Origin: Candidatus Doudnabacteria bacterium RIFCSPHIGHO2_02_FULL_42_25
GTDB taxonomy: Bacteria > Patescibacteria > Doudnabacteria > UBA920 > O2-02-FULL-48-8
Assembly (NCBI GenBank): GCA_001777665.1
Contig: MFEQ01000005.1
Span: forward strand, 1-64,000
Direction of reading: 5' to 3'
Length of the DNA stretch: 64,000 nucleotides
A model generated the notes under the pieces. It worked only from the letters and a program-made list of their open reading frames with translations. It had not been told where the DNA came from and searched no databases. A program made the position numbers and the translations under genes. Position 1 is the first letter of the stretch, and each line of letters opens with the position of its first letter. Positions 24,938 through 34,238 of the stretch are shown one piece after another.

Positions 24938-26039
24938 ATGATAGAAGAGTTACAAAGAAATATAGAAAGTCTCCAAAGCAATGCTAGGAACTTGAAGGAG
25001 CATCTTTGACCTGGGTCCAAAGAAACAAAAAATTCTTGAGTTAGAAGACGAGATGTCTGACCCGAAATTTTGGTCAGACCAGGACAATGCCAGGATCAAA
25101 TCCAAGCAGGCGAGTGACCTCAAAAACGATGTAGACTCGTGGTTTAAGTTTGAACAAGATTTAGCCGATTTAGAAGAACTTTGCACTATGGCTGTCAAAG
25201 AGAGCGATAAGGCCCTTGAGCGTGATCTAAAGGCCAAATTTGAAGCCCTACAGGCTGCTTTTGAGCAATTCCGTCTAAGAACCTTTTTATCCGAAAAATA
25301 TGATGATCACGACGCCCTTTTATCCATCCACGCCGGTGCTGGTGGTGTCGATGCCCAGGACTGGGCCGAGATGCTGTTACGAATGTACGTGCGGTTTGCC
25401 GAATCCAAAAAGTTTAAAACACTTGTCATAGACGAAAGTCGTGGATCAGAAGCAGGGATCAAAAGTGTCGTCATCGAAATCATCGGTCCTTATGCTTACG
25501 GTTTCTTTAAAAGTGAGGCCGGGGTCCACCGTCTGGTTCGTCAATCGCCTTTTAATTCGACTCATACCAGAGAAACATCTTTCGCATTGGTGGAAGTGTT
25601 GCCAGCCATCCAGCAACATGAATTTAAACTAAACTTAGATGAAATAGAAATTGAAGCCAAAACTAGCCGCGGGCATGGCGGTCAATCCGTAAATACAACT
25701 TATTCGGCTATCAGAGCCACTCATCGACCTACAGGGATCACCGTTACCATTCAAAACGAACGTTCGCAAGCGCAGAACAAAGAACAGGCACTGAAGATAC
25801 TAGCGAGTAAACTAGCCCAACTCGAAGAACAAAAACGTCAGGAAGAAAAGTTAAAGATTAGAGGCGAGTTTCATTCCGCCGAATGGGGGAATCAAATCCG
25901 ATCCTATGTGTTGCATCCTTACAAATTAGTGAAGGATCATCGGACTAACTATGAAACTTCGGATGCGAGTGGTGTCTTAGAGGGGAACATCGAAGAGTTT
26001 ATAAAGCGTTACTTAGAGAAAAATAGAAATCTGTTATAA
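24938..26039 (+). CDS. prfB: Peptide chain release factor 2, programmed frameshift
   Basis: RF2 ends translation at UGA and UAA. A short first frame (24938-25009, MIEELQR… to EHL) ends at an in-frame TGA in CTTTGAC (25004-25010), preceded by an internal Shine-Dalgarno-like aaggag. Reading resumes at +1 as DLGPKKQKILELE and runs to 26039, giving 366 residues. The autoregulatory site is of the E. coli type. The second frame has the SPF tripeptide (VRQSPFNSTHT) and GGQ (RGHGGQSVNTT). It shows that UGA is a stop codon in this organism. Confidence 0.96.
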
Positions 26040-26048
26040 TAAATACAA

Positions 26049-26726
26049 ATGATCAAATTCGATTCAGTAACAAAAGCCTACAATAAAGTTTTAGCACTCA
26101 ACAATGTTAATCTTGAAATTCACAAAGGTGAGTTTCTTTCTGTTGTCGGTCAATCCGGGGCAGGTAAATCGACAATGATGTCTTTAATTATTGGAGAGGA
26201 ACGACCCGATGAAGGTCAAATACTTATCGATGACATAGATATTGCAGCCATAAGGGCTAAGGACATTCCTTACCTAAGACGAAAAATCGGTGTTGTTTTC
26301 CAAGATATCAAACTTTTGCCTATGCGTACCGCTTTTGAAAACATCGCCTTTGCCTTAGAAGTATCCGGCGAAAAACCCTCAATGATACAGAAAGAAGTTC
26401 CGAAGATTCTAGAAATGGTCGGATTAGAAGAAAAATCAAAAGCTTTTCCCCATGAAATGTCTGGTGGTGAAAGACAAAGAGTAGCGATTGCTCGGGCCTT
26501 AGCCCATAAACCAGTCTTACTTTTGGCAGATGAGCCTACCGGTAACCTTGATTCCATCAATGCTTGGGAAATTATTCAGCTACTGCTAAAAATAAATAAA
26601 GCTGGAACCACGGTAATTCTAGCCACGCATGCCAAAGATATAGTTAACAGTGTCAAAAAGCGCGTCATAACTTTGGAAAACGGCGAAGTTGTCTACGACC
26701 AAGAAAAAGGGAAATACGTCCTATGA
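26049..26726 (+). CDS. ftsE: Cell division ABC ATPase FtsE
   Basis: 225 residues. Walker A GQSGAGKST, signature MSGGERQRVAIARAL, Walker B LLLADEPTGNLD. With FtsX it drives peptidoglycan hydrolase activation at division. Overlaps ftsX by four bases. The coiled-coil M23 protein at 36974 is a plausible partner. Confidence 0.95.
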   Translation: MIKFDSVTKAYNKVLALNNVNLEIHKGEFLSVVGQSGAGKSTMMSLIIGEERPDEGQILIDDIDIAAIRAKDIPYLRRKIGVVFQDIKLLPMRTAFENIAFALEVSGEKPSMIQKEVPKILEMVGLEEKSKAFPHEMSGGERQRVAIARALAHKPVLLLADEPTGNLDSINAWEIIQLLLKINKAGTTVILATHAKDIVNSVKKRVITLENGEVVYDQEKGKYVL

Positions 26727-27634
26727 CCAAGACCATCACAACCAGGCGAGTAGTCCGGTCGGCGGTCACAAATTTTTTCCGCAATTTTTGGGTTTCTGTA
26801 GCCGCAACCTCTATGGTTGCAATTACTTTATTTATTATTTCAACAATTCTTGTGCTTTATACTCTTGCTGTGCTTTCGATCAGCAACAGTCAGGACAAAG
26901 TTGGCGTGATCACAGCATACTTTAATGATAAAACCACTGACCAGGAGATGGCGGATATCAAAGCTGAAGTAGAATTACTTCCCAATGTTCGAGAAGTCAT
27001 TTTCATTTCTCACGAGGAAGCTGAACGAAGATTCCGCGAACGACACAAAGACAATTCAATTCTTATCAGTAGTCTAAGTGAATTTGAAAAACCCGTTCAA
27101 GCATCATTATCCATACGTTCCGAGGATTTGAATAATTACGAAGGTCTCTATAACGAATTGAAAAGTCAGAGATATTCTGCGTACTTTGATCGTGTCAGTG
27201 ATACGAGAGTAGTTATCGAGAAGTTATCGAGGATTATTGACTTCATCACGAAATTTGGAATTATTCTGGCGTTAATTTTCATGGCCGTGACCGTGATGGT
27301 GACGTTTAATACGATCAGACTGACTATTTATAATCGCCGGGAAGAAGTTGAGATTATGCGGCTCGTCGGTGCGACAAACTGGTACATTCGCTGGCCATTT
27401 ATTATAGAAGCCATGATGTACGCTGTTTTGGCGACACTTATCGTCTCAATAGTTGCCTTCGGACTTTTATATCTGCTCTCGGGGAGTATCGAAGAGTTTT
27501 TGTCGCTGGATAGCCTGGGTACGAATTTAATCAACGCCCTCTTTTCCAGAATCGTCATAGTAAACATCCTAGCAAGTTTGGGTTTATCCATCCTCGCGTC
27601 ATATATTGCTATCCGAAGGTATTTGAAGATATAA
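26723..27634 (+). CDS. ftsX: Cell division protein FtsX
   Basis: 303 residues, four transmembrane helices: one near 30-52, an extracellular domain (about 55-165), then three C-terminal helices with the conserved FNTIRLTIYNRREEVEIMRLVGATNWYIRWPF segment of FtsX permeases. Transmits FtsE ATPase activity to the periplasmic hydrolase. Confidence 0.95.
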   Translation: MTKTITTRRVVRSAVTNFFRNFWVSVAATSMVAITLFIISTILVLYTLAVLSISNSQDKVGVITAYFNDKTTDQEMADIKAEVELLPNVREVIFISHEEAERRFRERHKDNSILISSLSEFEKPVQASLSIRSEDLNNYEGLYNELKSQRYSAYFDRVSDTRVVIEKLSRIIDFITKFGIILALIFMAVTVMVTFNTIRLTIYNRREEVEIMRLVGATNWYIRWPFIIEAMMYAVLATLIVSIVAFGLLYLLSGSIEEFLSLDSLGTNLINALFSRIVIVNILASLGLSILASYIAIRRYLKI

Positions 27635-27641
27635 TCACTTT

Positions 27642-28091
27642 ATGAAAGTGATTCTAACCAAAGACGTGGCTGGAATGGGTCGCGCTGGCGATATCAAAGA
27701 AGTCTCTGATGGGCATGCCAGAAATTTTTTAATTCCAAAACATTTGGCTTTGCCAGCAACAACTGATGTACTTGCTCGAGTTCAGAAAGAAGAAAAAGAA
27801 CATCAAGAAAAAGTTAAAAGGTTGCAAGAACAAGCTGGTACACTAAAAAGTAAAATCGAAAACAAAACTTTTATCATCACGGTCAAAGACAGCGGTGTGC
27901 ACAAGCTATATTCCGCTATTCACGAAGATCAGATCGCCCAGGAAATAAGTAAAAAAATTGACTTGTCTATCGCGCCAATTCAGGTTATAATCAAGCAAGC
28001 TATTAACACTTTGGGCATTCATGATGCCGAAATTAAATTAACAGATTCTATCCATGCCACGGTCAAAATCGAAGTCAAGAAACAGAACTAA
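27642..28091 (+). CDS. rplI: 50S ribosomal protein L9
   Basis: 149 residues. MKVILTKDVAGMGRAGDIKEVSDGHARNFLIPKHLA is the L9 N-terminal domain, then the long helix and C-terminal domain. L9 is missing in several candidate-phyla lineages, so its presence is informative for placement. The end overlaps pyrG by 38 bases. Confidence 0.95.
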   Translation: MKVILTKDVAGMGRAGDIKEVSDGHARNFLIPKHLALPATTDVLARVQKEEKEHQEKVKRLQEQAGTLKSKIENKTFIITVKDSGVHKLYSAIHEDQIAQEISKKIDLSIAPIQVIIKQAINTLGIHDAEIKLTDSIHATVKIEVKKQN

Positions 28092-29709
28092 AAGATCAAC
28101 CAAGTATATTTTCGTCTCCGGAGGTGTTATTTCTGGTCTCGGAAAGGGGATCACAGCGGCATCGATTGCCGCTATTTTAAAGGGCAAAGGCTACACCATC
28201 TCACCGGTTAAAGTCGATATGTATCTCAACCAAGACGCTGGCACCATCCGTCCGCAGGAACACGGGGAAGTTTTTGTTGCTGATGATGGAATCGAGACTG
28301 ATCAGGACTTGGGTCATTACGAAAGATTTCTCAACACCAATCTTTCCAAAGTTAATTACATGACCACAGGTCAGGTCTACGGTGAAGTCCTCCGTAAAGA
28401 GCGCGCTTTTGAATATGACGGAGAAGACGTGGAAGCAATCCCGCATGTCACTGACGAAATTATTCGCCGGTTTAAACAAGCCGGCAAAAACGCAGATATC
28501 GTGATTATCGAACTCGGCGGCACAGTAGGTGAGTACCAAAATGCAATTTTCTTTGAAGCCTCTCGTATCATGAAGCTCCGAGCGCCTAAAGATGTCATCC
28601 AAGTTCATGTCGCTTACTTACCAATCCCGGGGAATTTGGGAGAAATGAAATCCAAACCAGTTCAGCAATCCGTCCGATTGTTAAACGCCATGGGCATTGA
28701 ACCAGATTTTATAGTGGCGAGAGCTGAACACTATGTCGACGATAGACGTAAAGAACGAATTGCACTTTTTTGCAATGTCAAAAAAGAAGATGTTATTTCT
28801 AACCCTGATCTAAATTCAATTTACGAAGTGCCTTTGGTTTTGCAGCAACAAAAATTCGGTGAGAAAATTCTAAACAAATTCAATTTGCCGACAGGTCGCA
28901 AAAATTTGGAACAATGGAGAAAACTGGTCCGAACCATGAAAACGGTGAAAAAAGAAGTTCACATCGGTGTAGTCGGCAAATACTTTGGTACTGGCAATTA
29001 TCACTTGTCTGACGTCTATGTTTCGATTATAGAAGCACTAAAAGCTGCCTCATGGTATAACAAAGTTAAACCCGTTCTTCACTGGATTGATTCAGAGAAG
29101 ATTGAAAAAGAAGGAACAGCCATTTTACATAAAATGGATGGAATTGTCATTACTCCCGGCTTTGGTAAACGGGGGATAGAAGGAATGATTTCGGCTATTA
29201 ATTATGCTCGAACCAAAAAGGTTCCTTATCTGGGCTTGTGTTATGGTATGCAGATGGCAACTATCGAGTTCGCTAGGAATGTTTTGAGGCTCAAAAACGC
29301 CCATACTGTGGAAGTAGACGATGGAACACCGCACCCAGTCATAAACATCATGCCAGATCAAGAAAAAAAGCTTCTGAAGAGAGATTATGGGGCATCGATG
29401 CGTCTGGGAGCATGGGTTTGTGTTCTCAAGCCAGGATCAAAAGCCGAAAAAGCCTATGGCACCAGGAGAATTATGGAGCGCCATCGCCATCGCTACGAAT
29501 TCAATAATAAGTATCGCAAGCAATTTGAAGCCAAAGGATTTGTCTTTTCAGGAACCTCACCAGACGGTCATTTAGTAGAAATTATCGAGATAGCTGATCA
29601 TCCATTCTTCGTCGGAGTCCAGTTCCACCCAGAATTCAAATCGCGCCCACTTGCCCCAGGTCCGCTCTTTAGAGACTTCGTCAAAGCATCGATAAAGAAT
29701 AAGAAATAG
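28054..29709 (+). CDS. pyrG: CTP synthase
   Basis: 551 residues making CTP from UTP and glutamine. The N-terminal synthase domain begins STKYIFVSGGVISGLGKGITAASI and contains HGEVFVADDGIETDQDLGHYERF. The C-terminal class I amidotransferase has the nucleophile in GLCYGMQM and the His-Glu in FHPEFKSRP. The family motif KxDPYLN is VDMYLN here. The only in-frame start is the ATG at 28054 inside rplI, giving a basic leader (MPRSKSKSRNRTKR) that most CTP synthases lack. Confidence 0.95.
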   Translation: MPRSKSKSRNRTKRSTKYIFVSGGVISGLGKGITAASIAAILKGKGYTISPVKVDMYLNQDAGTIRPQEHGEVFVADDGIETDQDLGHYERFLNTNLSKVNYMTTGQVYGEVLRKERAFEYDGEDVEAIPHVTDEIIRRFKQAGKNADIVIIELGGTVGEYQNAIFFEASRIMKLRAPKDVIQVHVAYLPIPGNLGEMKSKPVQQSVRLLNAMGIEPDFIVARAEHYVDDRRKERIALFCNVKKEDVISNPDLNSIYEVPLVLQQQKFGEKILNKFNLPTGRKNLEQWRKLVRTMKTVKKEVHIGVVGKYFGTGNYHLSDVYVSIIEALKAASWYNKVKPVLHWIDSEKIEKEGTAILHKMDGIVITPGFGKRGIEGMISAINYARTKKVPYLGLCYGMQMATIEFARNVLRLKNAHTVEVDDGTPHPVINIMPDQEKKLLKRDYGASMRLGAWVCVLKPGSKAEKAYGTRRIMERHRHRYEFNNKYRKQFEAKGFVFSGTSPDGHLVEIIEIADHPFFVGVQFHPEFKSRPLAPGPLFRDFVKASIKNKK

Positions 29710-29717
29710 GTTATAAC

Positions 29718-29744
29718 AAAAAAGCCTCGTTGAGAGGCTTTTTT
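29718..29744. terminator. Bidirectional terminator between pyrG and rpmA
   Basis: aaaaaagcctc, loop gttga, gaggctttttt. It can serve both converging genes; the last T overlap the rpmA stop region. Confidence 0.85.
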
Positions 29745-30020
29745 CTATTTTACTATGTGGACAAACTTTCTAAGATGAAGGCTGCCATCGAAACCCCGCA
29801 TTTTTTTGGATGTAAACTTTACTGTTCCATCGGCGACTGCGTACAAAGTGTCGTCAGAACCTTTGCGAACGTTTTTGCCTGGATGCCATTTGGTACCACG
29901 CTGACGGATCAGAACGCTACCAACATGAGCTGATTGACCACCGAAAATTTTCACACCTAGTCTTTTGGCTTGGGAGTCTCTACCTAGTGCTGTAGAACCT
30001 CCGGCTTTCTTATGTGCCAT
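29745..30020 (-). CDS. rpmA: 50S ribosomal protein L27
   Basis: 91 residues. MAHKKAGGSTALGRDSQAKRLGVKIFGGQ is diagnostic; the N-terminus lacks the extra cleaved leader seen in Firmicutes. It sits at the peptidyl transferase centre. rplU is not adjacent. It follows the methyltransferase gene by three bases and may be its cotranscribed partner. Confidence 0.96.
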   Translation of the reverse strand: MAHKKAGGSTALGRDSQAKRLGVKIFGGQSAHVGSVLIRQRGTKWHPGKNVRKGSDDTLYAVADGTVKFTSKKMRGFDGSLHLRKFVHIVK

Positions 30021-30023
30021 GTC

Positions 30024-31358
30024 TTATTCCTTATCAGCGGATTCTGTCTCCGATGCGTTTGCATCTTCTATTACAGGTTCCGTCTTAATGATTTCACCGT
30101 AATGAAAAACTATTATTTCTCTAGCCACTACCTGATCTTTTCTATCGTAAATTATCGATTTTCTAGGGGTTACTCGTAAAAATTTATATTTCGTGGATAA
30201 ATCTTTAGGTAATGGATCTAAGACAGTATACCCATTTTGCTCGGCAAAGTCAAGATCTGGCATCTGTTCATAAGCTGATGCGCTGACTCTGTAAGCCGGT
30301 AAGCATAAAATTACTCGACTGCCTTCAGTGAGGAATTTTTTGAATTCTTTGAAGACTTGATCGTAGAGTTTGCTTAAATTTTTAAAATTATTCTGCATTT
30401 CAGGCTTTTTGGGCATTTTGCCATAGATAGGACCCAGTGTACCCTCTGTAACTATTGCCGCAATCTTTAGATTCGGGATTTGCATAGAAATTTCTGCCGC
30501 ATGTGACTTGAACAGCTTATATCGACCAGGGGAGACATGATAGCGATTTCGAAACCATTCCAAATTTTTCTCGCTATTCTCAATCATTTTTTGTTCAAGG
30601 TCAGAGCCAAGCGCTTTATATCCCATGAGCATGGCTTCCTGTAGAATTGTGCCTGATCCACAAAAAGGATCGAGGATCTGACCCAATGGCTTAAGGGGTC
30701 CAGCTAAATTAATCATGATCTGTGCAACTTTCGGAGGAATCATCCCGACTTTTTCATCACGTGAAGGGCGTTGGTAATCGCGTCTTCCATAATCTTCGTA
30801 GTTTTGGACGACTAAAGTTTTACCAACGAACAAACGTTGGTTACCACTAATGATCACAATCTCGGCCCCTTTGTTCAATATCTGATTTTCAGTAACTTGA
30901 ACAGAGGAAAGTGCTTGGGAGGGGAATTGAGGCAAGACAGCTCGAACACTCTGAGCTTGATCTTGAAGAATTTTTTTGATTAAAAAAGCAATTCGTCCAA
31001 CTTCTTCACGAAATCGGATACTCGGGTCGAGCGAATATATCGAAACACCGAATTGTTTCTTACCAGTATAGTCGTGGAAATATCCCTTGATCTGCTTATA
31101 GGTAAAGTAATTAGTCAGAACTTGGGACGGGTATTCCTTACCCTTCTTTTGAAAAGTATCAATTAAGCGTATAATTTTAATAACCCCACCTAAGTGGGCC
31201 TGGAATTCTTCAGCTTTTATCTGCTGATCCAATTCTAAAACCACGACTTCGGGCGAACATGCCTTTACTTGGTACTTAATTCCTTTCGAAATTAAGACTT
31301 GGAGTAATTCAGCCAAAGATAAAGTATAGACCCTCCCTAGGACAAATGCGTACTGCAT
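30024..31358 (-). CDS. TRM11/THUMP-type RNA methyltransferase
   Basis: 444 residues from the ATG at 31358 (a start 12 codons earlier would overlap the divergent gene). The N-terminal 150 residues are THUMP-like. The SAM-binding motif is DPFCGSGTILQEAMLMG, with GSDLEQKMIENSEKNL as the acidic loop. In the catalytic motif IV position stands TEGTLGP, where DNA/tRNA N-methylases usually have (D/N)PP(Y/F). Probably methylates guanosine in tRNA (Trm-G10 type), but the altered motif leaves the activity open. Its C-terminal tail is acidic. Confidence 0.75.
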   Translation of the reverse strand: MQYAFVLGRVYTLSLAELLQVLISKGIKYQVKACSPEVVVLELDQQIKAEEFQAHLGGVIKIIRLIDTFQKKGKEYPSQVLTNYFTYKQIKGYFHDYTGKKQFGVSIYSLDPSIRFREEVGRIAFLIKKILQDQAQSVRAVLPQFPSQALSSVQVTENQILNKGAEIVIISGNQRLFVGKTLVVQNYEDYGRRDYQRPSRDEKVGMIPPKVAQIMINLAGPLKPLGQILDPFCGSGTILQEAMLMGYKALGSDLEQKMIENSEKNLEWFRNRYHVSPGRYKLFKSHAAEISMQIPNLKIAAIVTEGTLGPIYGKMPKKPEMQNNFKNLSKLYDQVFKEFKKFLTEGSRVILCLPAYRVSASAYEQMPDLDFAEQNGYTVLDPLPKDLSTKYKFLRVTPRKSIIYDRKDQVVAREIIVFHYGEIIKTEPVIEDANASETESADKE

Positions 31359-31694
31359 ATGATAATTAAAGAATTTATTAAAACTCACCAGCAAGCAATA
31401 GTTCTCACAATCGGCTACGTACTCGTGGCAAGTCTTGGGTTTGGATTAGGACAATTTACTACCAACAAAACTGAGGCGCCTGAAATCAAAGTCGAACAAG
31501 CTTTTACACCTACTAATTATACTCCAACTGTGTCTGGAACTCAACAGATCTGCGACGGCAAAATCAAAGGCTCGAAAAGCATGATCTATCATTTGCCAGG
31601 TGGTGCTTTTTATGATAAAACAACTAGTCCGATAAGGTGTTTCGACACCGAAGCCGAAGCCAAATCCGCAGGCTTCAGAAAGTCATCCAGATGA
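31359..31694 (+). CDS. Anchored protein with C-terminal Cys/His metal-like motif
   Basis: 111 residues: one helix (about 14-33), a linker, and a C-terminal motif ICDGKIKGSKSMIYHLPGG…RCFDTEAEAKSAGFRKSSR. The last part is the small 'sunset'-type module (KG…YH.PGG…F.TE.EA..AG.R.S) often attached to nucleases or secreted proteins. The start codon abuts that of the divergent methyltransferase. It overlaps the next gene by four bases (ATGA). Confidence 0.75.
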   Translation: MIIKEFIKTHQQAIVLTIGYVLVASLGFGLGQFTTNKTEAPEIKVEQAFTPTNYTPTVSGTQQICDGKIKGSKSMIYHLPGGAFYDKTTSPIRCFDTEAEAKSAGFRKSSR

Positions 31695-32863
31695 AAAGAA
31701 TTTACTTAGACTATGCAGCGACAACTCCAGTTGATAAACGCGTGGTGAAAGCCATGCGAGATTTTGAATTGGAGCACTTCGGCAATCCTAGTTCGACTCA
31801 TCGAGAAGGCCAGACCGCTAGAGCCAAAATTGATTTCGCTCGGGAAACCATAGCTAAGTTTCTAAATGCTCGGCCACAAGAAATTATTTTTACATCTGGC
31901 GCGACAGAAGCCAATAACCTAGCAATTAAGGGTATCGTTCAGCATTACTATCTAAACAACTACAAACAAAAGCCGCATGTGGTCACAACTAAGTTAGAAC
32001 ATCAGTCTGTTTATAATATCATAAAAGATTTAGAGAAAAAGGGGATAGTCGAGGCAACTTTTGTTCAACCGGATAAAGATGGGATAATAAAAGTACAAGA
32101 AGTACTGGAAGCTGTGAGAGAGAACACAATTCTAGTCAGCACGATCTTCGTTTCAAACGAAATCGGTTCAGTTCTACCAATCCGTGAAATCGGAAACCAT
32201 CTATCCACTCTAACCTATAACCTAAAACCTGCTTTTCATGTGGACGGAGTTCAAGCAGCTAAATTTTATAATTTAAATGTCGAAAAATTAAATTGTGATT
32301 TACTTACCCTATCTGCTCACAAAATTTCTGGACCAAAGGGGATAGGGGCGTTATTCGTAAAGACAGGGGTCAAGCTCGACAAATTAATGGAAGGTGGTTC
32401 CCAGGAGTACGGACTACGCCCAGGGACCCAAAATACCTCTGGGATCATTGGATTTGCCCATGCGGTTGAATTACTAGGTCCACTGGAACAACGCCAAAAA
32501 AATTCTGAAAAAATCTCTAAACTTCGGGATAAATTTATAAAAAATCTTTTAAAAATTTCTGGTATTGAATTAAATGGACCCTTGGGGGATAATCGAACCG
32601 CTGATATAGTCAGTCTGACAATTCGAGATGTGGATCAAGATGCCATCATGACTGCCCTAGACCTAGCAGGAATTGCCGCTTCCACCGGCTCGGCATGTGT
32701 TTCCGGCTCATCCACACCATCCCACGTCATAGAAGCCCTAGGTAAGGTCAAAAACGGCTCTGCGGCAACAGTTAGGTTTACCTTGGGCTTACAAACAACT
32801 TCTAAAGACCTAGATTATACGACAGCTCAGCTGAAACAAATAATTGAAAATTTAATAAAATAA
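31691..32863 (+). CDS. Cysteine desulfurase (NifS/IscS type)
   Basis: 390 residues from the ATG at 31691. The PLP lysine is in LTLSAHKISGPKGIGALF, and the sulfur-carrying Cys in STGSACVSGSSTPSHV. YLDYAATTPVD opens the protein. It supplies persulfide for Fe-S clusters or for tRNA thiolation, and would serve mnmA in this window. No iscU or sufU is adjacent. Confidence 0.93.
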   Translation: MKRIYLDYAATTPVDKRVVKAMRDFELEHFGNPSSTHREGQTARAKIDFARETIAKFLNARPQEIIFTSGATEANNLAIKGIVQHYYLNNYKQKPHVVTTKLEHQSVYNIIKDLEKKGIVEATFVQPDKDGIIKVQEVLEAVRENTILVSTIFVSNEIGSVLPIREIGNHLSTLTYNLKPAFHVDGVQAAKFYNLNVEKLNCDLLTLSAHKISGPKGIGALFVKTGVKLDKLMEGGSQEYGLRPGTQNTSGIIGFAHAVELLGPLEQRQKNSEKISKLRDKFIKNLLKISGIELNGPLGDNRTADIVSLTIRDVDQDAIMTALDLAGIAASTGSACVSGSSTPSHVIEALGKVKNGSAATVRFTLGLQTTSKDLDYTTAQLKQIIENLIK

Positions 32864-32887
32864 AAAAACCGAAGTGGGTGACTTCGG
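32861..32887 (-). terminator. Terminator of the leftward gene at 32888
   Basis: Stem ccgaagt/acttcgg, loop gggtg, with seven T on the minus strand. The hairpin reaches to the gene's stop codon and could also slow transcription of the cysteine desulfurase gene. Confidence 0.8.
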
Positions 32888-33430
32888 CTAGGATGCTTTA
32901 CGGCGTCTGCTGCCCACACCTGAACGTGCCAGCACTTCTATGATCGCAGATCGAAGTTTCTCGCGATTTATATTGCGATCGATGAAGTACTTAGTCGTGC
33001 GAGGCAGGAGGCGCTTAAGCTCCTCATCAAGATCAAATGGTGGCTTCAGATTGTGCTTCACCCAATCCATCAAAGATCCAGGATCTGTTTTTAACGCCAA
33101 AATGTTTCGTTTTGCCTCCTCAATACTGATTTCTGGGTCAGACCCTGTTCGCGCCTTCTCCACGAGTACACGTCTAAGCGTCTCTCGAAGGTCATTTGAG
33201 TGAATCGTCAGATGAGCTGTGATTCCAGCCTGTGCGGCCAATCTTCGCACCCTGAAGTATTCACGGTCTGAATGACTCTTCGGTACGCAAATCAGTTGTG
33301 TACCCTTAGGAAAATCCGACTGAGTCTGGATTTGATAAACCCTTTTAAACGACGCGCCCCGCGATTCGAACAGGTTCTTATCCGCTTCGCTCAAAGGGGC
33401 GGAATCGATAACAAGCACGATCTTGTGCAT
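32888..33430 (-). CDS. Orphan island protein
   Basis: 180 residues, soluble. The first 100 residues (HKIVLVIDSAP…TQLICVPKSHSDREYFRVRRLAAQAGITAHLTIHSNDLRETL) have the Rossmann-like look of DUF2325 proteins, a weak resemblance. The rest is charged and helical, ending RSGVGSRRRKAS. The ATG follows AAGGAGG; the gene is G+C-richer than its neighbours and is alone between its own terminator and a long noncoding stretch. Function unknown. Confidence 0.65.
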   Translation of the reverse strand: MHKIVLVIDSAPLSEADKNLFESRGASFKRVYQIQTQSDFPKGTQLICVPKSHSDREYFRVRRLAAQAGITAHLTIHSNDLRETLRRVLVEKARTGSDPEISIEEAKRNILALKTDPGSLMDWVKHNLKPPFDLDEELKRLLPRTTKYFIDRNINREKLRSAIIEVLARSGVGSRRRKAS

Positions 33431-33701
33431 GATCCGTCCTCCTTGACGTGCAAATAGTTTATAGCAAAACAGAACTTTTGAAAAGCATCAGCAAAAGTTT
33501 CATTTAGCAAACGGTTCCACTGAGTTTATCAAAATATCTAAAGGGGAGAGAAAAATAATTTAGAATTTAAAATGCAGAATTTAAAATGTAGGAACAGTAA
33601 ATAGGCTTAAGGGACTAGTAAGGATACCTAGAGAAGAGGCTCAAAAAGGCCTTATTTAGAGATAGTGAGCTCGTCGCACAATGTACCTTCTGCGTCGTGG
33701 T

Positions 33702-34098
33702 CTAAATCAAAACTGGCGAATTCTTATATTGTTTAGTATTTGTTCTTTTTATTGAATTCATTCTACTTCTGATACCCATGAGCCTGGAATGATCTTCTGT
33801 TATATATTTTTCTTTTTTTATTTTCTTTTCATAAATCAAAATCAGTGCCTCGCACCAAAGTTCGAAGTCTCCCCTCTTTTTAGCTCGAAGTGGGTGAGTC
33901 TTAAAGAACGGCATAAGTTTACTAAACAAATCATCTATATTTTGGACGTAAAACTGAAGCGAAATAGGGTGTCCATCTAAAATATTTTGGTTGATTGGGT
34001 CTGTTTAGTTTATTTTCACTTCTATAAGCCAAATAGAAACAACCTTCGCCATCCACGAAGCCGGAAACGTAATCTCCAGGTAAGTTATCTGACTGCAT
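33702..34098 (-). pseudogene. Decayed LAGLIDADG homing endonuclease
   Basis: From the ATG at 34098 the leftward frame reads MQSDNLPGDYVSGFVDGEGCFYLAYR, containing the LAGLIDADG-type motif (SGFVDGEGCF), then KYFRWTPYFA and a stop. One frame over, the reading continues QFYVQNIDDLFSKLMPFFKTHPLRAKKRGDFELWCEALILI…YITEDHSRLMGIRSRMNSIKRT, the C-terminal half of the same family. The middle segment is missing and the frame is shifted, so this is a relic. No intron or rRNA is nearby. The rest of 33431-34205 holds no gene I can support. Confidence 0.8.
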
Positions 34099-34205
34099 AT
34101 CACAATTTTAACACTTACTGCTTGAGTTTGCACTGCCCTAACCTATCATGTCATTAAATCTGGCGCGATCGATTTTCGAAATTCAAAATATATAATTCAA
34201 AATTC

Positions 34206-34230
34206 AAAAGCCGACCTATGGTCGGCTTTT
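34206..34230. terminator. Bidirectional terminator
   Basis: Perfect aaaagccgacc/ggtcggctttt hairpin with a 3-base loop, nine bases beyond the stop of the leftward kinase-like gene. Confidence 0.85.
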
Positions 34231-34238
34231 GCTCTCCC

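Noticed and set aside
33650..33715. Minus-strand frame ending SFDLDHDAEGTLCDELTISK
   Set aside because: Reads like a real protein tail, perhaps another displaced 3' end, but only about 22 codons are open and I could not match it to any gene here.
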